Positions 40,398 to 52,293 of a stretch of DNA of 64,000 nucleotides are shown in pieces. Origin of the DNA: Tetrapisispora phaffii CBS 4417 (Eukaryota > Ascomycota > Saccharomycetes > Saccharomycetales > Saccharomycetaceae); the NCBI RefSeq assembly GCF_000236905.1, contig NC_016526.1, forward strand, positions 186,001-250,000, written 5' to 3'. Within the stretch, counting starts at the first letter, position 1. Each line of letters starts with the position of its first letter. The notes beneath the pieces were generated by a model that worked only from the letters and a program-made list of their open reading frames with translations, ran no database searches and was not told the DNA's origin. The translations under genes and the position numbers were made by a program.

Positions 40398-41315
40398 TTA
40401 TTCCCATCTTAATTTTTTTGTACATTTCGTTTTTAGAATTTTTTCCTTCTGATTATCATCATTTTTAGAGTTATTGTCCTTTGATTCATATTTGAATCCT
40501 TGAATTAAAGCTTCATCTGGTTCGTTATCATCGTCATCATCACAGTCAATATCACCTACAATGGTACTGATATCATCATGTACTAACCTATCAGAACCAT
40601 TGAATTTGATTAAACAAGCTCTTTTAAAGTTCTTATATTTTTTTTTAATTTCTGAGTTTACTGGAATTGTAATTTTTTCGTGTGTGCTTGTTATTAATGG
40701 TAAAGTAAATGAAGATTGTGTGATAGAAGCATTAATTTCTGTAGCATATATTGTGGCATCATCTAGAGAACCTTTTGAAGATCCAACAAGAAGATTTAAA
40801 TGATCCTTAGGAAGAACTAAAATAGACTTTTTTGGTTTACTATTTCTATGACATGGTATTTTTCTTTGATGCTGTTCCTCTTCCTCTCGCTGTTGCTGTT
40901 CTTGCTGTAATTCTTTGTTATTTTTAGAGTGAGTACTTGAAGTATTTATCAATTCGATGAGGTTTAATGTTACATTTGAAATTTGTGAATCATTTTTCAA
41001 TTCAAAAGCAGGAGTAACAAATGGTGAAGTCAAGTTATCAGAAAATGGACTTGATAGTCTTGAATCAGTAGAGCTAAAAATTTCTTCTTCCCCATCTGTT
41101 TCGAAACTGTCGTCTTCAACATTTAAATATTGAGGTACTGATGATGAGTTATTGGATATTGTCACATATTTATGTTGTTTAGACGTCGATGGTGAGCATT
41201 TATCAGATAGTCTTAAGTTTAGTTCTCGAAGTCTATTTTTTTTAGAAGGTTTCTTTGGTGGCAAATTTTTTGAAATTTTATTTTGTGGAGGAGTAGACAG
41301 TATTGAACATACCAT
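40398..41315 (-). CDS. SFG1: Probable Sfg1-like regulator (Ser/Asn-rich nuclear protein)
   Basis: 305 residues from the ATG at 41315; the longer frame upstream begins only with a GTG. The protein is mostly low complexity: an early basic block (KNLPPKKPSKKNRLRELNLRLSDK), several SP/TP sites (STPPQNK, CSPSTSK, SSPF, TSPF, VTPAF), a Gln/Glu-rich stretch, an acidic DCDDDDDNEPDEA segment and a basic C-terminus. No enzyme domain is seen. The position, between the FAA/SUN block and SPS4/RPL20, matches YOR315W (SFG1), a nuclear protein linked to pseudohyphal growth and a Cdk1 target; the size (346 in S. cerevisiae) and SP/TP content agree. Sequence resemblance is weak, so this is an assignment mainly by position. 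Confidence 0.6.
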   Translation of the reverse strand: MVCSILSTPPQNKISKNLPPKKPSKKNRLRELNLRLSDKCSPSTSKQHKYVTISNNSSSVPQYLNVEDDSFETDGEEEIFSSTDSRLSSPFSDNLTSPFVTPAFELKNDSQISNVTLNLIELINTSSTHSKNNKELQQEQQQREEEEQHQRKIPCHRNSKPKKSILVLPKDHLNLLVGSSKGSLDDATIYATEINASITQSSFTLPLITSTHEKITIPVNSEIKKKYKNFKRACLIKFNGSDRLVHDDISTIVGDIDCDDDDDNEPDEALIQGFKYESKDNNSKNDDNQKEKILKTKCTKKLRWE

Positions 41316-43625
41316 TTTTAATGTTACTATATATTTGTGTGAAAATGGCACAATATACTTGTTTGATATTGAGATATTAATTTAATGAACAAATAAGCAA
41401 GTATATTAAAATATGCTATTATCTTGCAAACCCGAAACTTAAAGTGCAATATGTTATGAAATTGTTATTTTTTACCTTAAATAGTTACTAAATATCAGTT
41501 TGTTTATATACATATATAATTTAAATAAATTATAGAATCTATGTTTTGATTTATTAGGTGGTTTTTGTAAGTGTCTTGATAGTTCGCTACAGATAGCCTG
41601 TTTCAAAAAATTCGTACAACTTCATATTATTTTGATTCCTGAACTACTTATGTCATCAATTATTGTGTGTTTCTAGTCCAAAGTTGAAGATGGATGCTAT
41701 GGTACAAAGCTAGACTATAGAAACCGAAAACATACAATTGCTGAGCAATTTTCTAGCAAATAAGAAAACCAAAACCTCAAGAGAGCAGGAAAAGCTCACC
41801 AAAAATGCTACAGGCGAGCCATGTCTAACTGTTTCAAGGCATAATCTAGTTCGTTTCTAATAGATTCTCAGTCTGCAGCAATGTGTAGATATCTGTGTAA
41901 ACCACAAAATACTCTCAAGAGGAACAGCTATCGTTGAAAAACGGCCAGAACGAGACTATTTGCAATTGATAGTCATAAATGTGCATCCGTTTACTAACAA
42001 ATATTTAATGAATCGATCCTAAATAGGATTGAAAAGAGATTTCGAAGCCTTTTCGTCATCACTGTTATGCATTTTAATGTGCGATGTGTATGTATTTTAT
42101 GTCGAATAGTAAAAGCACACATAACATAAAAATTGCTACTAACAATCGGTGCAGTTTTCCATCATTCTTAGATGTCGAGAAATACATATCCCAATTTCAA
42201 CATATCACTACCTAAAGAAATTAAGCTTCGATTGAAGTTTCGTTCCACTTTAAGCAATGTATAAACAAAACCAGATCATTTTATTTCGAGACTCCTTTAC
42301 CTTGTGTGTATATCTTGGAAGATAACTTAATTGTTTCTTCCTGTCGATACTTCACCTAATTAGTAAATGTATAAATATTAAAACTATCTTATTTTTTCGT
42401 TTCGTTTAATTATATACTGGAGATAAATCATTTATTAGAGTAACGACCGGAGTGGACAGTCCGAAATTTTTGTAAAAAACCGATTGCTTTCGGATTTTTT
42501 GTTTTTTTGGTATTGGAAGAAACATGAGTTTACGAAAAACTCTTTTAGGAACTGAGAAGGACTGATAGTATACGTAAAAGGAAATAACAGGAAACGATCA
42601 ATTAAAAGTTGCTGAATAGTGAAAAAGTAACTTCATATGGCCATTAATGCATTCATTGTACAGTAGAAGAGAACTTCGTTAAATGTAAATATGTGAAATT
42701 TTTGTTTTTTCATTTAATTTGGGTCATTAACTCATTTTCCTGTTTCTAAATACGGTGACAATCTCTACATGGTGTACTAAAATAGATATTTACATTGTCT
42801 GTTTTTGTATTAATAGAAACCAAGATGCATTATCGAAACAGTTAATTAGCCTGTCGCTCGTGTGTAATGAGTGTGTCCCAATCGGGATCATTTTTTGTAA
42901 AAACAATAAACACATACACATACAGGGTGGTGTTCTATGGAGAAGTAGCTTCGCTACAGTCTTGAAAATATAAAATGTTGCATTAAATATACTATAGCGT
43001 ACCTATAAACTTCGTTCAGGTGATCCGTTACATAACATCATATAGGATATACTTGGAGAAATGAGCACATGTATTCTGAGGCATCGAAACGGATGTTATT
43101 AGTGAACCTCCTTTAAAACATATGTGGTGTTTTATTATTCGATTAACTTACTGTAGAGGATACCTTGTTATGTCACGGGCGATGGTTTTGAAAGTAATGA
43201 TAACCATATGGATCGGATTAACATCCTTTTTTATATCTTAGTAATTCTATTTTATTTTTCAAAAGCAGAAAATGTCACTTGACCGGACCTCATATTAATT
43301 ATTCCTAAAAAAAGTAATAATCAACGTCGCACATTTTAGAAAAGTGACACAAAGTATACACTGGCAAAACTTTGTAATTATTATTGTTTTATTTAATTTG
43401 TAACAACTGTATTCTAACCTATAAATATGTCTGTCAATGATGGTAACAATAAGTTATGTTTTTAATTATCACTTTTGTTTAGAATTTTATAATGTTCTAC
43501 TCTCTTTTACATACTACCCTAGGAGCAATCGCATAGTAACCAAGAAGTTACCAGTTGATTTATATTTACTTATATCTCTAGTTCTATTATTTTTTTGCTA
43601 ATTAATCAATTTTTTGTCTTTTAAC
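41316..43625. other. Longest intergenic region, divergent SFG1-like / SPS4-like promoters
   Basis: 2.3 kb with no convincing gene. Features: CGG-N10-CCG at 42448-42463, the spacing used by some Zn2Cys6 activators; an overlapping inverted repeat TCCGAAA (42460-42466) and TTTCGGA (42488-42494); and two TACTAAC branch-point-like heptamers on the plus strand (41992-41998, 42137-42143) with no exon to go with them. A 30-codon ORF at 42172-42264 and a 72-codon frame at 42755-42973 are not recognisable. Confidence 0.45.
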
Positions 43626-44465
43626 ATGAGTTCTAACAAAGTTAATGCAGTATCAGATATTGTGGATGTTAAATTCAGTAATGGTGAAAATTTTGTAAGC
43701 ACTATTAATGATAAAGTTGCAAAGCATAAGAAAGATATTAAACATCTAAAGACAATTGATCATATTCAAAAGTATCCTTTAGTGCAACAAACGGAGACGG
43801 CTTTGAATAATATTTTAGTCTCAAGAATAGTTATAGAAAAAACATTACCTGTTGCAGAATATATAATTCATTCAAGACCAGTCGAGTTCTTCTCACCAGC
43901 ACTAATTGTTCCTGATACAATTGCAAATACCTCCCTTAACGTTACGGAAAAAATAGTCCCCTCTATAAAGACAAAGACATATCAAAGGTTAGGTGAGGAG
44001 GCCATGATACCTTGTGTATTTGTTCGTAAGGTTAATGACTCAACAATTCAGTTTATCGATAACAAAATTACCGACCCTAACCATCAAGCAATAAAGAGAT
44101 GGAGAGTATATTACAACCAATACGTGAATACTAACAACAAACCATTGATAAGAGGCACGTTTGATCCATTGTTTAGTAAATTAAATAAGCATTTAGAAAA
44201 AAGTTGGACTAAAGCACTAGAAAATGATAATTTCATTAATAAGAACAGCTACTGTTGTGAATTTGACAAATCCATTGTACTTACAATTAATATTATTGCT
44301 CAAAAGACTAAAGATGTTAATAATAAAATATTGAGTTATCCAAAAAATGAAATTAACTATGTGAAAAAGGTCAATAACACAACTATTCAAAAGTTAGAGG
44401 AAGAGAATAATTTTTCTTTAGGAAATGTCTTCAAAGTATTGAAAGAAACAGTTAAAACTAAGTAA
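43626..44465 (+). CDS. SPS4: Perilipin-like protein, SPS4/PLN1 (PET10) family
   Basis: 279 residues from the ATG at 43626; a TTG 12 bases upstream in the same frame is not a likely start. The N-terminal third contains HIQKYPLVQQTETALNNILVSR and IVPSIKTKTYQRLGEE, resembling the helical PAT-like region of yeast perilipin Pln1/Pet10 (HLEQYPLV-type motif), a lipid-droplet coat protein. SPS4 (YOR313C), a sporulation-induced relative, lies beside RPL20B in S. cerevisiae, and this gene lies beside RPL20 here, so SPS4 is the positional choice. No signal peptide or membrane anchor is evident. The family call is moderate and the precise orthologue less sure. Confidence 0.7.
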   Translation: MSSNKVNAVSDIVDVKFSNGENFVSTINDKVAKHKKDIKHLKTIDHIQKYPLVQQTETALNNILVSRIVIEKTLPVAEYIIHSRPVEFFSPALIVPDTIANTSLNVTEKIVPSIKTKTYQRLGEEAMIPCVFVRKVNDSTIQFIDNKITDPNHQAIKRWRVYYNQYVNTNNKPLIRGTFDPLFSKLNKHLEKSWTKALENDNFINKNSYCCEFDKSIVLTINIIAQKTKDVNNKILSYPKNEINYVKKVNNTTIQKLEEENNFSLGNVFKVLKETVKTK

Positions 44466-45245
44466 ATCAAATGAAAGAGTTCGTAAAATAGGTTTATAGG
44501 AATATATAATTTAGTATAATAATATATCAAAATAAAATAATTTATTTTATTTATTGGGTCTTAATGACAGTAATGAAATTCATAATGATATGTAACTTTA
44601 TATTTTTATCGTTTTAAGAATTTTGCATATCCAAAGGACTGTTTTAACATCCGTACATTATAAGAATTTTTAATTTATTTTTAATTTATTTTATTTTACG
44701 ATAAATGTTCTTTTTTCTTTACTTTCGGATGGAAAAGTAAAAAACAATATTTTGTTATCAACCCGAAGCTAAAAAATTAAAATATTAGGCTGGCGTTAGC
44801 TCTGCCTAACTGTAAATAGTTAGGCGGAAAATAATTAATTTTAACAGAAGATACCTTCCATTTTAGAGAGAAACAAGTAGCTCTCTCGGGCTGGAAATAA
44901 TGCTGGCAATTTCTAATTAGCGATAATTATTGTTAATGTTTCGACTTTCTTTAATGAATATTACTGAAATATTCATATATACTCTGAAATTCATTTGATG
45001 AATTACGACCATCATTGCACTATCATCTCATTAGGATGTAGTGGTTTCACTACACAGGTATTGCAGATTGATGTCGATGATAGTAACTTTTGCTTTGTAA
45101 GTCGATACTATCTCTCAATTTTTGATAGTCTAACAATACATCAATCTCTAACGAATAAATAAAATATATATTTAAAATTAGGCATATTTTTACTAATAAT
45201 ATTCAATTTGTTTGTCAAGCCTAGAAGGACGATAGTACTGAAAAA
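44466..45245. promoter_or_regulatory. RPL20 promoter and leader region
   Basis: Between the SPS4-like gene and the proposed RPL20 first exon. A strong Rap1-type site lies at 44647-44659, followed by T-rich sequence (about 44660-44720), the usual layout of yeast ribosomal-protein promoters. The transcription start and leader should lie between about 44900 and 45240. Confidence 0.6.
44647..44659 (+). promoter_or_regulatory. Rap1 binding site of RPL20
   Basis: ACATCCGTACATT matches the Rap1 consensus (ACAYCCRTACATT) at every position. It lies upstream of a ribosomal-protein gene and next to a T-rich tract, the classic arrangement for Rap1/Fhl1/Ifh1 control. Confidence 0.8.
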
Positions 45246-46337
<1,092 letters not shown>

Positions 46338-46964
46338 GCAATTTAACTGCATATATATAGAGACAGTTACTCATATGTATATACATACGTAGGTGTGTTT
46401 TTGTGTATTTGTATTATCACTTTTGTAGATTTTTAAAATAATAAGCTTTATAATTAAATGTTAGGCTATCTTTTTATGTAGATAATTTAGATTTCCCAAA
46501 GTTGTATTTTCGGTTGTTGTAATGTAATTAGTTATATTAATATTGAAACAATTGTATATAGTCTTGAACAGACAACAACTATATAAATTGAACTATATAG
46601 TTCCAGGTGTGTCTGGGACTCTTAATACAATTAGTTTCGCTGCCACTGCACAGATACGTTGATATGTGTCTTAAAGGTTGTAAAAGTCGGGTAAAACTTA
46701 CGCCTTATTTCTTATTAAATTTTCAATATTATGTCAAAAAGATACAAATCAAAGCAGGACATCTGAAAAAGAATTTGAGGGTATACTGATTGAAAGTGTA
46801 AACAAATATTTGATTACATTGCTACGAGATATATGCATCTTAATATTTAAAAAATTAGTCATTATTTAGGTACGTTTATAATTTGTGAGCAATTAAATTA
46901 TAAATTAGATACTCCTAGCCTATTGAGTAACCTAGGCTTCACAGATTGTATACATTGTTCTTCT
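46338..46964. other. Intergenic, RPL20 3' end / DGK1 promoter
   Basis: 627 AT-rich bases between tandem genes. A 60-codon ORF at 46607-46789 is not protein-like. A TATATA stretch follows the RPL20 stop at about 46351-46358. No RNA gene is seen. Confidence 0.5.
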
Positions 46965-47828
46965 ATGACAGCTATTTCTTCATCGCAATCAAATCAAACA
47001 GAGAGTTTGAAACGAAGATTTGAAACCAGTAAAGGTGATAAGAATATTGGTACCCAAAATGTGAACAAGATTATGAATGGAGATGCTAATTCTAGTGACG
47101 TACATTTACCTGTTACAGAAATTCACTTGAAATCACATGAATGGTTCGGTGATTTTATTACCAAACACGAAGTTCCTCGTAAAGTTTTCCATTCATCGAT
47201 TGGTTTTATTACCTTATACTTATATACCCAAGGAATTGAATATAGAAATGTAATTAAGCCTTTGGCAATTGCTTTTGTTAATATTTTAGTTTTAGATATT
47301 ATCAGATTGAATTGGCCATTCTTTAACAATATGTACTGTCACGTTGTTGGTCTATTAATGAGGAAGAAAGAAATACATACTTACAACGGTGTATTATGGT
47401 ACATATTAGGTCTATTATTTTCCTTCTATTTTTTCAGTAAGGATATTGCCTTAATGTCAGTATTGCTATTAAGTTGGTCAGATACTGCTGCTTCAACATT
47501 TGGTAGAAAATTTGGACATTTAACACCAAAAATTGTTCCAAATAAATCACTAGCAGGATCCCTTGCTGCATTCATCGTTGGTGTTGTATCCTGCTTGATA
47601 TTGTACGGCTTCTTTTTCCCATGTTTTCCTCATCTAAATGGACCAGGTGTGATATCTTGGACTCCAGAGACAAACAAATTAAGTTTGTTACAGTTATCAA
47701 TTCTAGGTGGATTTGTCGCATCATTAAGTGAAGGTATCGACGTATTCAATTGGGATGATAATTTCACGATCCCAGTTTTATCATCTATATTTTTAAGTTT
47801 TGTCATTCGAATCTTTAAGATAGATTAA
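46965..47828 (+). CDS. DGK1: CTP-dependent diacylglycerol kinase Dgk1
   Basis: 287 residues from the ATG at 46965 (S. cerevisiae Dgk1: 290). The open frame continues 14 codons upstream to a TTG, which is not needed. It matches along its length: VTEIHLKSHEWFGDFITKHEVPRK, HSSIGFITLYLYTQG, KKEIHTYNGVLWYILG, LLSWSDTAASTFGRKFGHLTPK, NKSLAGSLAAF and NWDDNFTIPVLSS, with about four to six membrane segments. Dgk1 is an ER and nuclear-envelope enzyme that makes phosphatidate from diacylglycerol using CTP and balances the phosphatase Pah1. It follows RPL20 as in YOR312C-YOR311C. Confidence 0.95.
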   Translation: MTAISSSQSNQTESLKRRFETSKGDKNIGTQNVNKIMNGDANSSDVHLPVTEIHLKSHEWFGDFITKHEVPRKVFHSSIGFITLYLYTQGIEYRNVIKPLAIAFVNILVLDIIRLNWPFFNNMYCHVVGLLMRKKEIHTYNGVLWYILGLLFSFYFFSKDIALMSVLLLSWSDTAASTFGRKFGHLTPKIVPNKSLAGSLAAFIVGVVSCLILYGFFFPCFPHLNGPGVISWTPETNKLSLLQLSILGGFVASLSEGIDVFNWDDNFTIPVLSSIFLSFVIRIFKID

Positions 47829-48202
47829 TTATCAATTGCATCAATATAAGAAAGAAATACCATCCGAGGTTCTATAGACATACGAAACACGTCATTCACT
47901 TAGGAAATTAAATAAACAAAAGACATTAGTATTACACACATAAATAAAATTTAAATAATGAAATGTTTAAAATGCCTGAATTCAAACCAGACAAACCATA
48001 AGACAAAGAACACCATTTTAAACAATCAACTAGTACCGAGTAGTAGTACATCTAGACTTCACTAGAGATATCCTATAATTAAACTAGTTTACAATAAATT
48101 AGAGATATCTTAAAGCTATTTACTGCCTAGTATGTTAAAATAATGCCAAGTAGTATGGCATCAGAAGTATACAAATCCATTCAATATCTTGTTCGATTCA
48201 AA

Positions 48203-48244
48203 CTAACCCTACACGAACCCTATCACTGCCTTGTTAGGGTTAGG
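48203..48244. promoter_or_regulatory. Cluster of Tbf1-like TTAGGG motifs
   Basis: CTAACCCTA at 48203-48211, AACCCTA at 48216-48222 and TTAGGGTTAGG at 48234-48244 form a convergent arrangement of the telomere-repeat-like motif. Tbf1 binds such sites, and in yeasts it controls snoRNA genes and, in some species, ribosome-related genes. The cluster lies about 470-510 bases upstream of NOP58 and about 125 bases upstream of a strong hairpin. Confidence 0.6.
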
Positions 48245-48367
48245 TCAGTTTCATCTTTTTTTCAGAAAAAGACACAAAAACGATCACAAAAAAAGAAATG
48301 TGAAAAATTTTTTGAAGCTCATCGAAAATTTTGTTAAAATTAATTCGAAAATTTGATTCAATATGTG

Positions 48368-48429
48368 CATGAAGGTGAAATGTATTGTAACTACTGTTTT
48401 AATTTATTACAGTGTGCTCTACCTTCATG
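48368..48429 (+). other. Strong hairpin, possible structured RNA
   Basis: CATGAAGGT (48368-48376) and ACCTTCATG (48421-48429) pair perfectly over 9 bp and could extend by wobble pairs. An inner ACTGT/ACAGT stem forms at about 48393-48413. AGATTA (48434-48439) just after the stem fits the H-box pattern ANANNA, but pocket distances are not ideal for an H/ACA RNA. Strand and identity are open. Confidence 0.4.
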
Positions 48430-48711
48430 TGTGAGATTAGCGGTTGAATAATTTAACAAATATATCCCCAGGAGCAGTATAAGCTTCGAAAATTTAATCC
48501 TGAATGATAGCTTATTGAATAGTTACTGTAGGTCAATTTAAACTACTATTTTTGTATTTCTATTGATTTAAAATATATGTTCATGTTAATATATACATAG
48601 ACACATATATATAGGTTTGTTTGTAAATTTTTTTGATAACTGTCATTCTTTTACAAGTAATAAAGAGAGGTAAGCGAGTCTAGAAGAAACATAGATTAAG
48701 ATATATAAGAG

Positions 48712-50256
48712 ATGGCCTACGTTTTAACTGAAACCTCAGCTGGTTATGCTTTATTAAAGGCTTCTGATAAGAAAATCTACAAATCTACTTCTTTGATTCA
48801 AGATTTAGATACTTCCGACAAAGTTTTAAAAGAATTTAAAATTGCAGCTTTCTCTAAGTTTAGTTCGGCTGCTAATGCTTTAGAAGAATCCAATGCCATC
48901 ATTGAAGGTAAAGTTTCTTCTCAATTACAAAAGTTATTAGAAGATATTAAGAAAGATAAGAAATCTACTTTAGTTGTTAGCGAAACCAAGTTAGCTAATT
49001 CCATTAATAAATTAGGTTTAAACTTTAACGTCGTTTCTGATGCCGTGACTTTAGATATATACAGAGCTGTTAAAGAATATTTACCAGAGTTATTACCAGG
49101 TTTAACTGATTCTGATTTAAGCAAAATGTCATTAGGTTTAGCTCATTCCATTGGTCGTCATAAATTAAAATTCTCTGCCGATAAAGTTGATGTCATGATT
49201 ATCCAAGCCATTGCTTTATTAGATGATTTAGACAAAGAATTAAACACCTACGCCATGAGAGTTAAGGAATGGTACGGTTGGCATTTCCCGGAATTGGCAA
49301 AGATTGTTGTCGATTCCGTTGCATACGCCAGAATTATCCTAACTATGGGCATTAGATCTAAGGCTTCTGAAACTGATATGAGTGAAATCTTACCAGAAGA
49401 AATTGAAGAACGTGTTAAGACTGCTGCTGAAGTTTCCATGGGTACTGAAATCACTCCAGTTGATTTAGATAATATCAAGGCTTTGGCTGACCAAATTGTT
49501 GAATTTGCCGCTTACAGAGAACAATTATCCAACTACTTATCAGCCAGAATGAAGGCAATTGCTCCAAATTTGACTCAATTAGTCGGCGAACTAGTCGGTG
49601 CTAGATTAATTGCTCACTCTGGTTCTTTAATTTCCTTAGCCAAATCCCCAGCCTCTACTATTCAAATTCTAGGTGCCGAAAAAGCTTTATTCAGAGCCTT
49701 AAAGACTAAACATGATACTCCAAAGTACGGTTTGTTATACCATGCTTCCCTAGTTGGACAAGCTACAGGTAAGAACAAGGGTAAGATTGCTAGAGTCTTA
49801 GCTGCCAAAGCTGCCGTCTCCTTGCGTTACGATGCATTAGCTGAGGATAGAGATGATTCCGGTGATATTGGTCTAGAAGCTAGAGCCAAGGTTGAAAACA
49901 GATTATCACAAATTGAAGGTAGAGATCTAAGAACTACTCCAAAGGTTGTACGTGAAGCTAAGAAGGTTGAAATAACAGAAGCTAGAGCTTACAATGCTGA
50001 TGCCGATGCTGCCACTGCCGTATCAGACTCATCTGATTCTGATGATGATGATGAAGAAGAAGGAAAGAAGGGAAAGAAGGAAAAGAAGAGAAAGAGAGAT
50101 GATGAAGAAGATGAAGATGAAAAGAAAGAAAAGAAATCTAAAAAGGAGAAGAAAGACAAGAAAGACAAGAAAGACAAGAAAGACAAGAAAGACAAGAAGG
50201 AAAAGAAGGACAAGAAGGAAAAGAAGGACAAAAAAAGTAAGAAAGAGAAGAAATAG
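48712..50256 (+). CDS. NOP58: Nop58, core box C/D snoRNP protein
   Basis: 514 residues (S. cerevisiae 511). N-terminal NOP5NT region ([19 protein letters not shown]), coiled coil, then the Nop domain at about 160-400 with [20 protein letters not shown] and [11 protein letters not shown]. From about residue 445 comes a lysine/aspartate/glutamate tail of repeated KKD and KKE units encoded by a 12-base-type repeat (about 50143-50250). Nop58 pairs with Nop56 and Nop1 on C/D snoRNAs and the U3 processome for rRNA methylation and processing in the nucleolus. Codon use is highly biased. Start ATG at 48712. Order DGK1-NOP58-SNU66 equals YOR311C-YOR310C-YOR308C. Confidence 0.97.
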   Translation: MAYVLTETSAGYALLKASDKKIYKSTSLIQDLDTSDKVLKEFKIAAFSKFSSAANALEESNAIIEGKVSSQLQKLLEDIKKDKKSTLVVSETKLANSINKLGLNFNVVSDAVTLDIYRAVKEYLPELLPGLTDSDLSKMSLGLAHSIGRHKLKFSADKVDVMIIQAIALLDDLDKELNTYAMRVKEWYGWHFPELAKIVVDSVAYARIILTMGIRSKASETDMSEILPEEIEERVKTAAEVSMGTEITPVDLDNIKALADQIVEFAAYREQLSNYLSARMKAIAPNLTQLVGELVGARLIAHSGSLISLAKSPASTIQILGAEKALFRALKTKHDTPKYGLLYHASLVGQATGKNKGKIARVLAAKAAVSLRYDALAEDRDDSGDIGLEARAKVENRLSQIEGRDLRTTPKVVREAKKVEITEARAYNADADAATAVSDSSDSDDDDEEEGKKGKKEKKRKRDDEEDEDEKKEKKSKKEKKDKKDKKDKKDKKDKKEKKDKKEKKDKKSKKEKK

Positions 50257-50754
50257 ATAAATAACATTAAACTTCATTTCCTTTAAATTCTAATACAATA
50301 TGTTGTATTCAATTCAGGTTATGTGATACACTTATTAACGCATCTTTATTTATCTTAATGCCATGGCTGTTCATTGAATATTTTTTTATTTTCATACTAA
50401 TTGTCTATCATGGTTTCTGTAATTTTCTTTTCTTTCATTTATATATAACAATTATATAGATCTGTAAATTAGATTAACTCAATTGAGTTCGAAAAAGTAA
50501 TATATTATAATTCATATTGAAAGGTTACTTTTATTATCAATGTATTATTTATAAAAGAGAATGCTAAAAAGTGTTATTTAATCTTAATAAAATCTCAGTA
50601 TATTCCGACATGAAAAAGTTAAAATTTCAATAATCAATTTTTTAAGGTTTTTATTTCAAAAATTATAGTTATCATACTTATTTAAATACAGACCCTCATA
50701 AAAAACAAATATCAATATAATTAACAAGTCAGTGACAATAATAGTATACCAACT
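50257..50754. other. Intergenic, NOP58 3' end / SNU66 promoter
   Basis: 498 AT-rich bases between tandem genes. No gene or distinct motif is seen. Confidence 0.5.
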
Positions 50755-52293
50755 ATGTCTAACTTTCAAAAATTACCGTCATTTTTTAAAGAAGCTAAGG
50801 AAGATTTAAGTATTGAGCAAACAAATGAAATTAGAAGAGCATTAGGATTAAGACCTATACCTCACGAGAATTCTGAAACTACTAATAAAAATACAAATGA
50901 TGAGTGGTTATCATCTTTAAAGGAGAAATCGAACTCCTCAAAGGTTAAAGTAATAAAAAAGAGTGACAAATCTTCAACTATACCCTCCATCTCATTAGGT
51001 ACTAATATTGAAGACATACAAGTTGGTAGAGATACGATATTAACTTTAAAAGACCAGAGCATATTACAACAAGGTGAACTTAATGAAAATGACGATGAAT
51101 ATGAGGATATTTTGGAGCAAGAGAGTATTCAACAAGATAAAATTGATATACATAATTACAATTTAAAACAGATGAATAAAGCTAGGAAACGAAATAAGAC
51201 TATTTTGAATGTTACTAGTGCTGATATCGATGAATCTGAAAAATATTTATCTGTTGATGATAATGGAATGAAGGTGAGTGTCGGTGCCACTATGAATGTA
51301 CTAAATTCAAATCAACAAAACGAAATTTTTAATGAAGATGTTATTAAGGGCAAAGTAAAAGTTGTATTAAATTTTGATGAACAAGATGCAACTGATTATG
51401 AAGCTATTTCCAGAGATTTTCAACCTGTTAAAATAAAAAAGAGAAAGAGAAATGATGATAAGATGACTACAAAAAGAATAAAACTGCCTAGTGAGATAAA
51501 AAGTTTTGATATTATCGATGAAGACAAGAATAGTGAGGAAAATGATGATGGAGATTTATTCGGACCTTTAATCATGCCTATTAGAAATAATAAAAATAAT
51601 GTAAAATCTTCTGATCAGCTAATAAAGGATATTGAAAGGGAAAAATTGGAAAGAATTAAGTTCAGTGAGTTAAATAGCACAAAAGATGAAGCAAAAGATG
51701 CCACATTAACAATTGGTGGTAACACTTCCTTCATGGAATCTTTAAGTAATAATGTTTTAGAAAATATTGATTTTAATTCGGAGCAAGCACCTACAGAATC
51801 ATCGAAAGGTGAAGCACATAATCGCAATGAACTACCAACAGAAGTATCAGTAGTCAATGGTATCCAGTCTAAATTTAATAATAATAATAATGTAGAAATC
51901 GAAAAAAACATCAGTATTGATAGTCTTGATAATAGCAATGTTAAAAATGAACTAAATTTTTATGATGGTGTCGCTTCGACGTTAAAATTTTTAAGCAATT
52001 ACAATTCAAGCATAAAAACATCAAGGAAGGAGACTGGGTATGAAAAAAGTCAACAAATGCAAGACAATACTGAACAAAATACAAAAAAAATATCAAGCAG
52101 TGCATATAATCCAAGCATAAAGTTAGTTTATAAAGACGAGGATGAAAATGAATTAACAACAAAAGAAGCATACAAGCAATTATCTCAAAGGTTTCATGGT
52201 ACAAAAAGTAATAAAAACAAAATTATGAAGAATAAAGCCAAGATCATTGCTAGGAATAACCTTAAAAACAAGAATAATATATTTGATATTTAA
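50755..52293 (+). CDS. SNU66: Snu66 (SART-1 family), U4/U6.U5 tri-snRNP protein
   Basis: 512 residues (S. cerevisiae 587). Near the N-terminus, residues 18-36 read LSIEQTNEIRRALGLRPIP, a HIND motif, which in this family binds the ubiquitin-like protein Hub1. The C-terminal end YNPSIKLVYKDEDENELTTKEAYKQLSQRFHG is typical of SART-1/Snu66. The middle is charged and low complexity. Snu66 is a tri-snRNP component needed for pre-mRNA splicing and for 5S rRNA processing. One HIND copy is clear, and I do not see a second one. Start ATG at 50755. Three splicing proteins (HSH49, SNU66, CUS1) lie in this window. Confidence 0.88.
   Translation: MSNFQKLPSFFKEAKEDLSIEQTNEIRRALGLRPIPHENSETTNKNTNDEWLSSLKEKSNSSKVKVIKKSDKSSTIPSISLGTNIEDIQVGRDTILTLKDQSILQQGELNENDDEYEDILEQESIQQDKIDIHNYNLKQMNKARKRNKTILNVTSADIDESEKYLSVDDNGMKVSVGATMNVLNSNQQNEIFNEDVIKGKVKVVLNFDEQDATDYEAISRDFQPVKIKKRKRNDDKMTTKRIKLPSEIKSFDIIDEDKNSEENDDGDLFGPLIMPIRNNKNNVKSSDQLIKDIEREKLERIKFSELNSTKDEAKDATLTIGGNTSFMESLSNNVLENIDFNSEQAPTESSKGEAHNRNELPTEVSVVNGIQSKFNNNNNVEIEKNISIDSLDNSNVKNELNFYDGVASTLKFLSNYNSSIKTSRKETGYEKSQQMQDNTEQNTKKISSSAYNPSIKLVYKDEDENELTTKEAYKQLSQRFHGTKSNKNKIMKNKAKIIARNNLKNKNNIFDI

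Larger units (their letters stand above)
47829..48711. other. Intergenic, DGK1 3' end / NOP58 promoter
   Basis: 883 bases between tandem genes. It contains a cluster of TTAGGG-type motifs (48203-48244) and a 9-bp perfect inverted repeat (48368-48376 with 48421-48429), listed separately. A 64-codon ORF at 48143-48337 is considered spurious. Confidence 0.55.

Noticed and set aside
42172..42264. 30-codon ORF MSRNTYPNFN...
   Set aside because: Too short to call without a homologue or transcript; mentioned only with the TACTAAC observation.
48143..48337. 64-codon ORF upstream of NOP58
   Set aside because: It crosses the TTAGGG motif cluster and ends in Lys-rich low complexity; no family resemblance.
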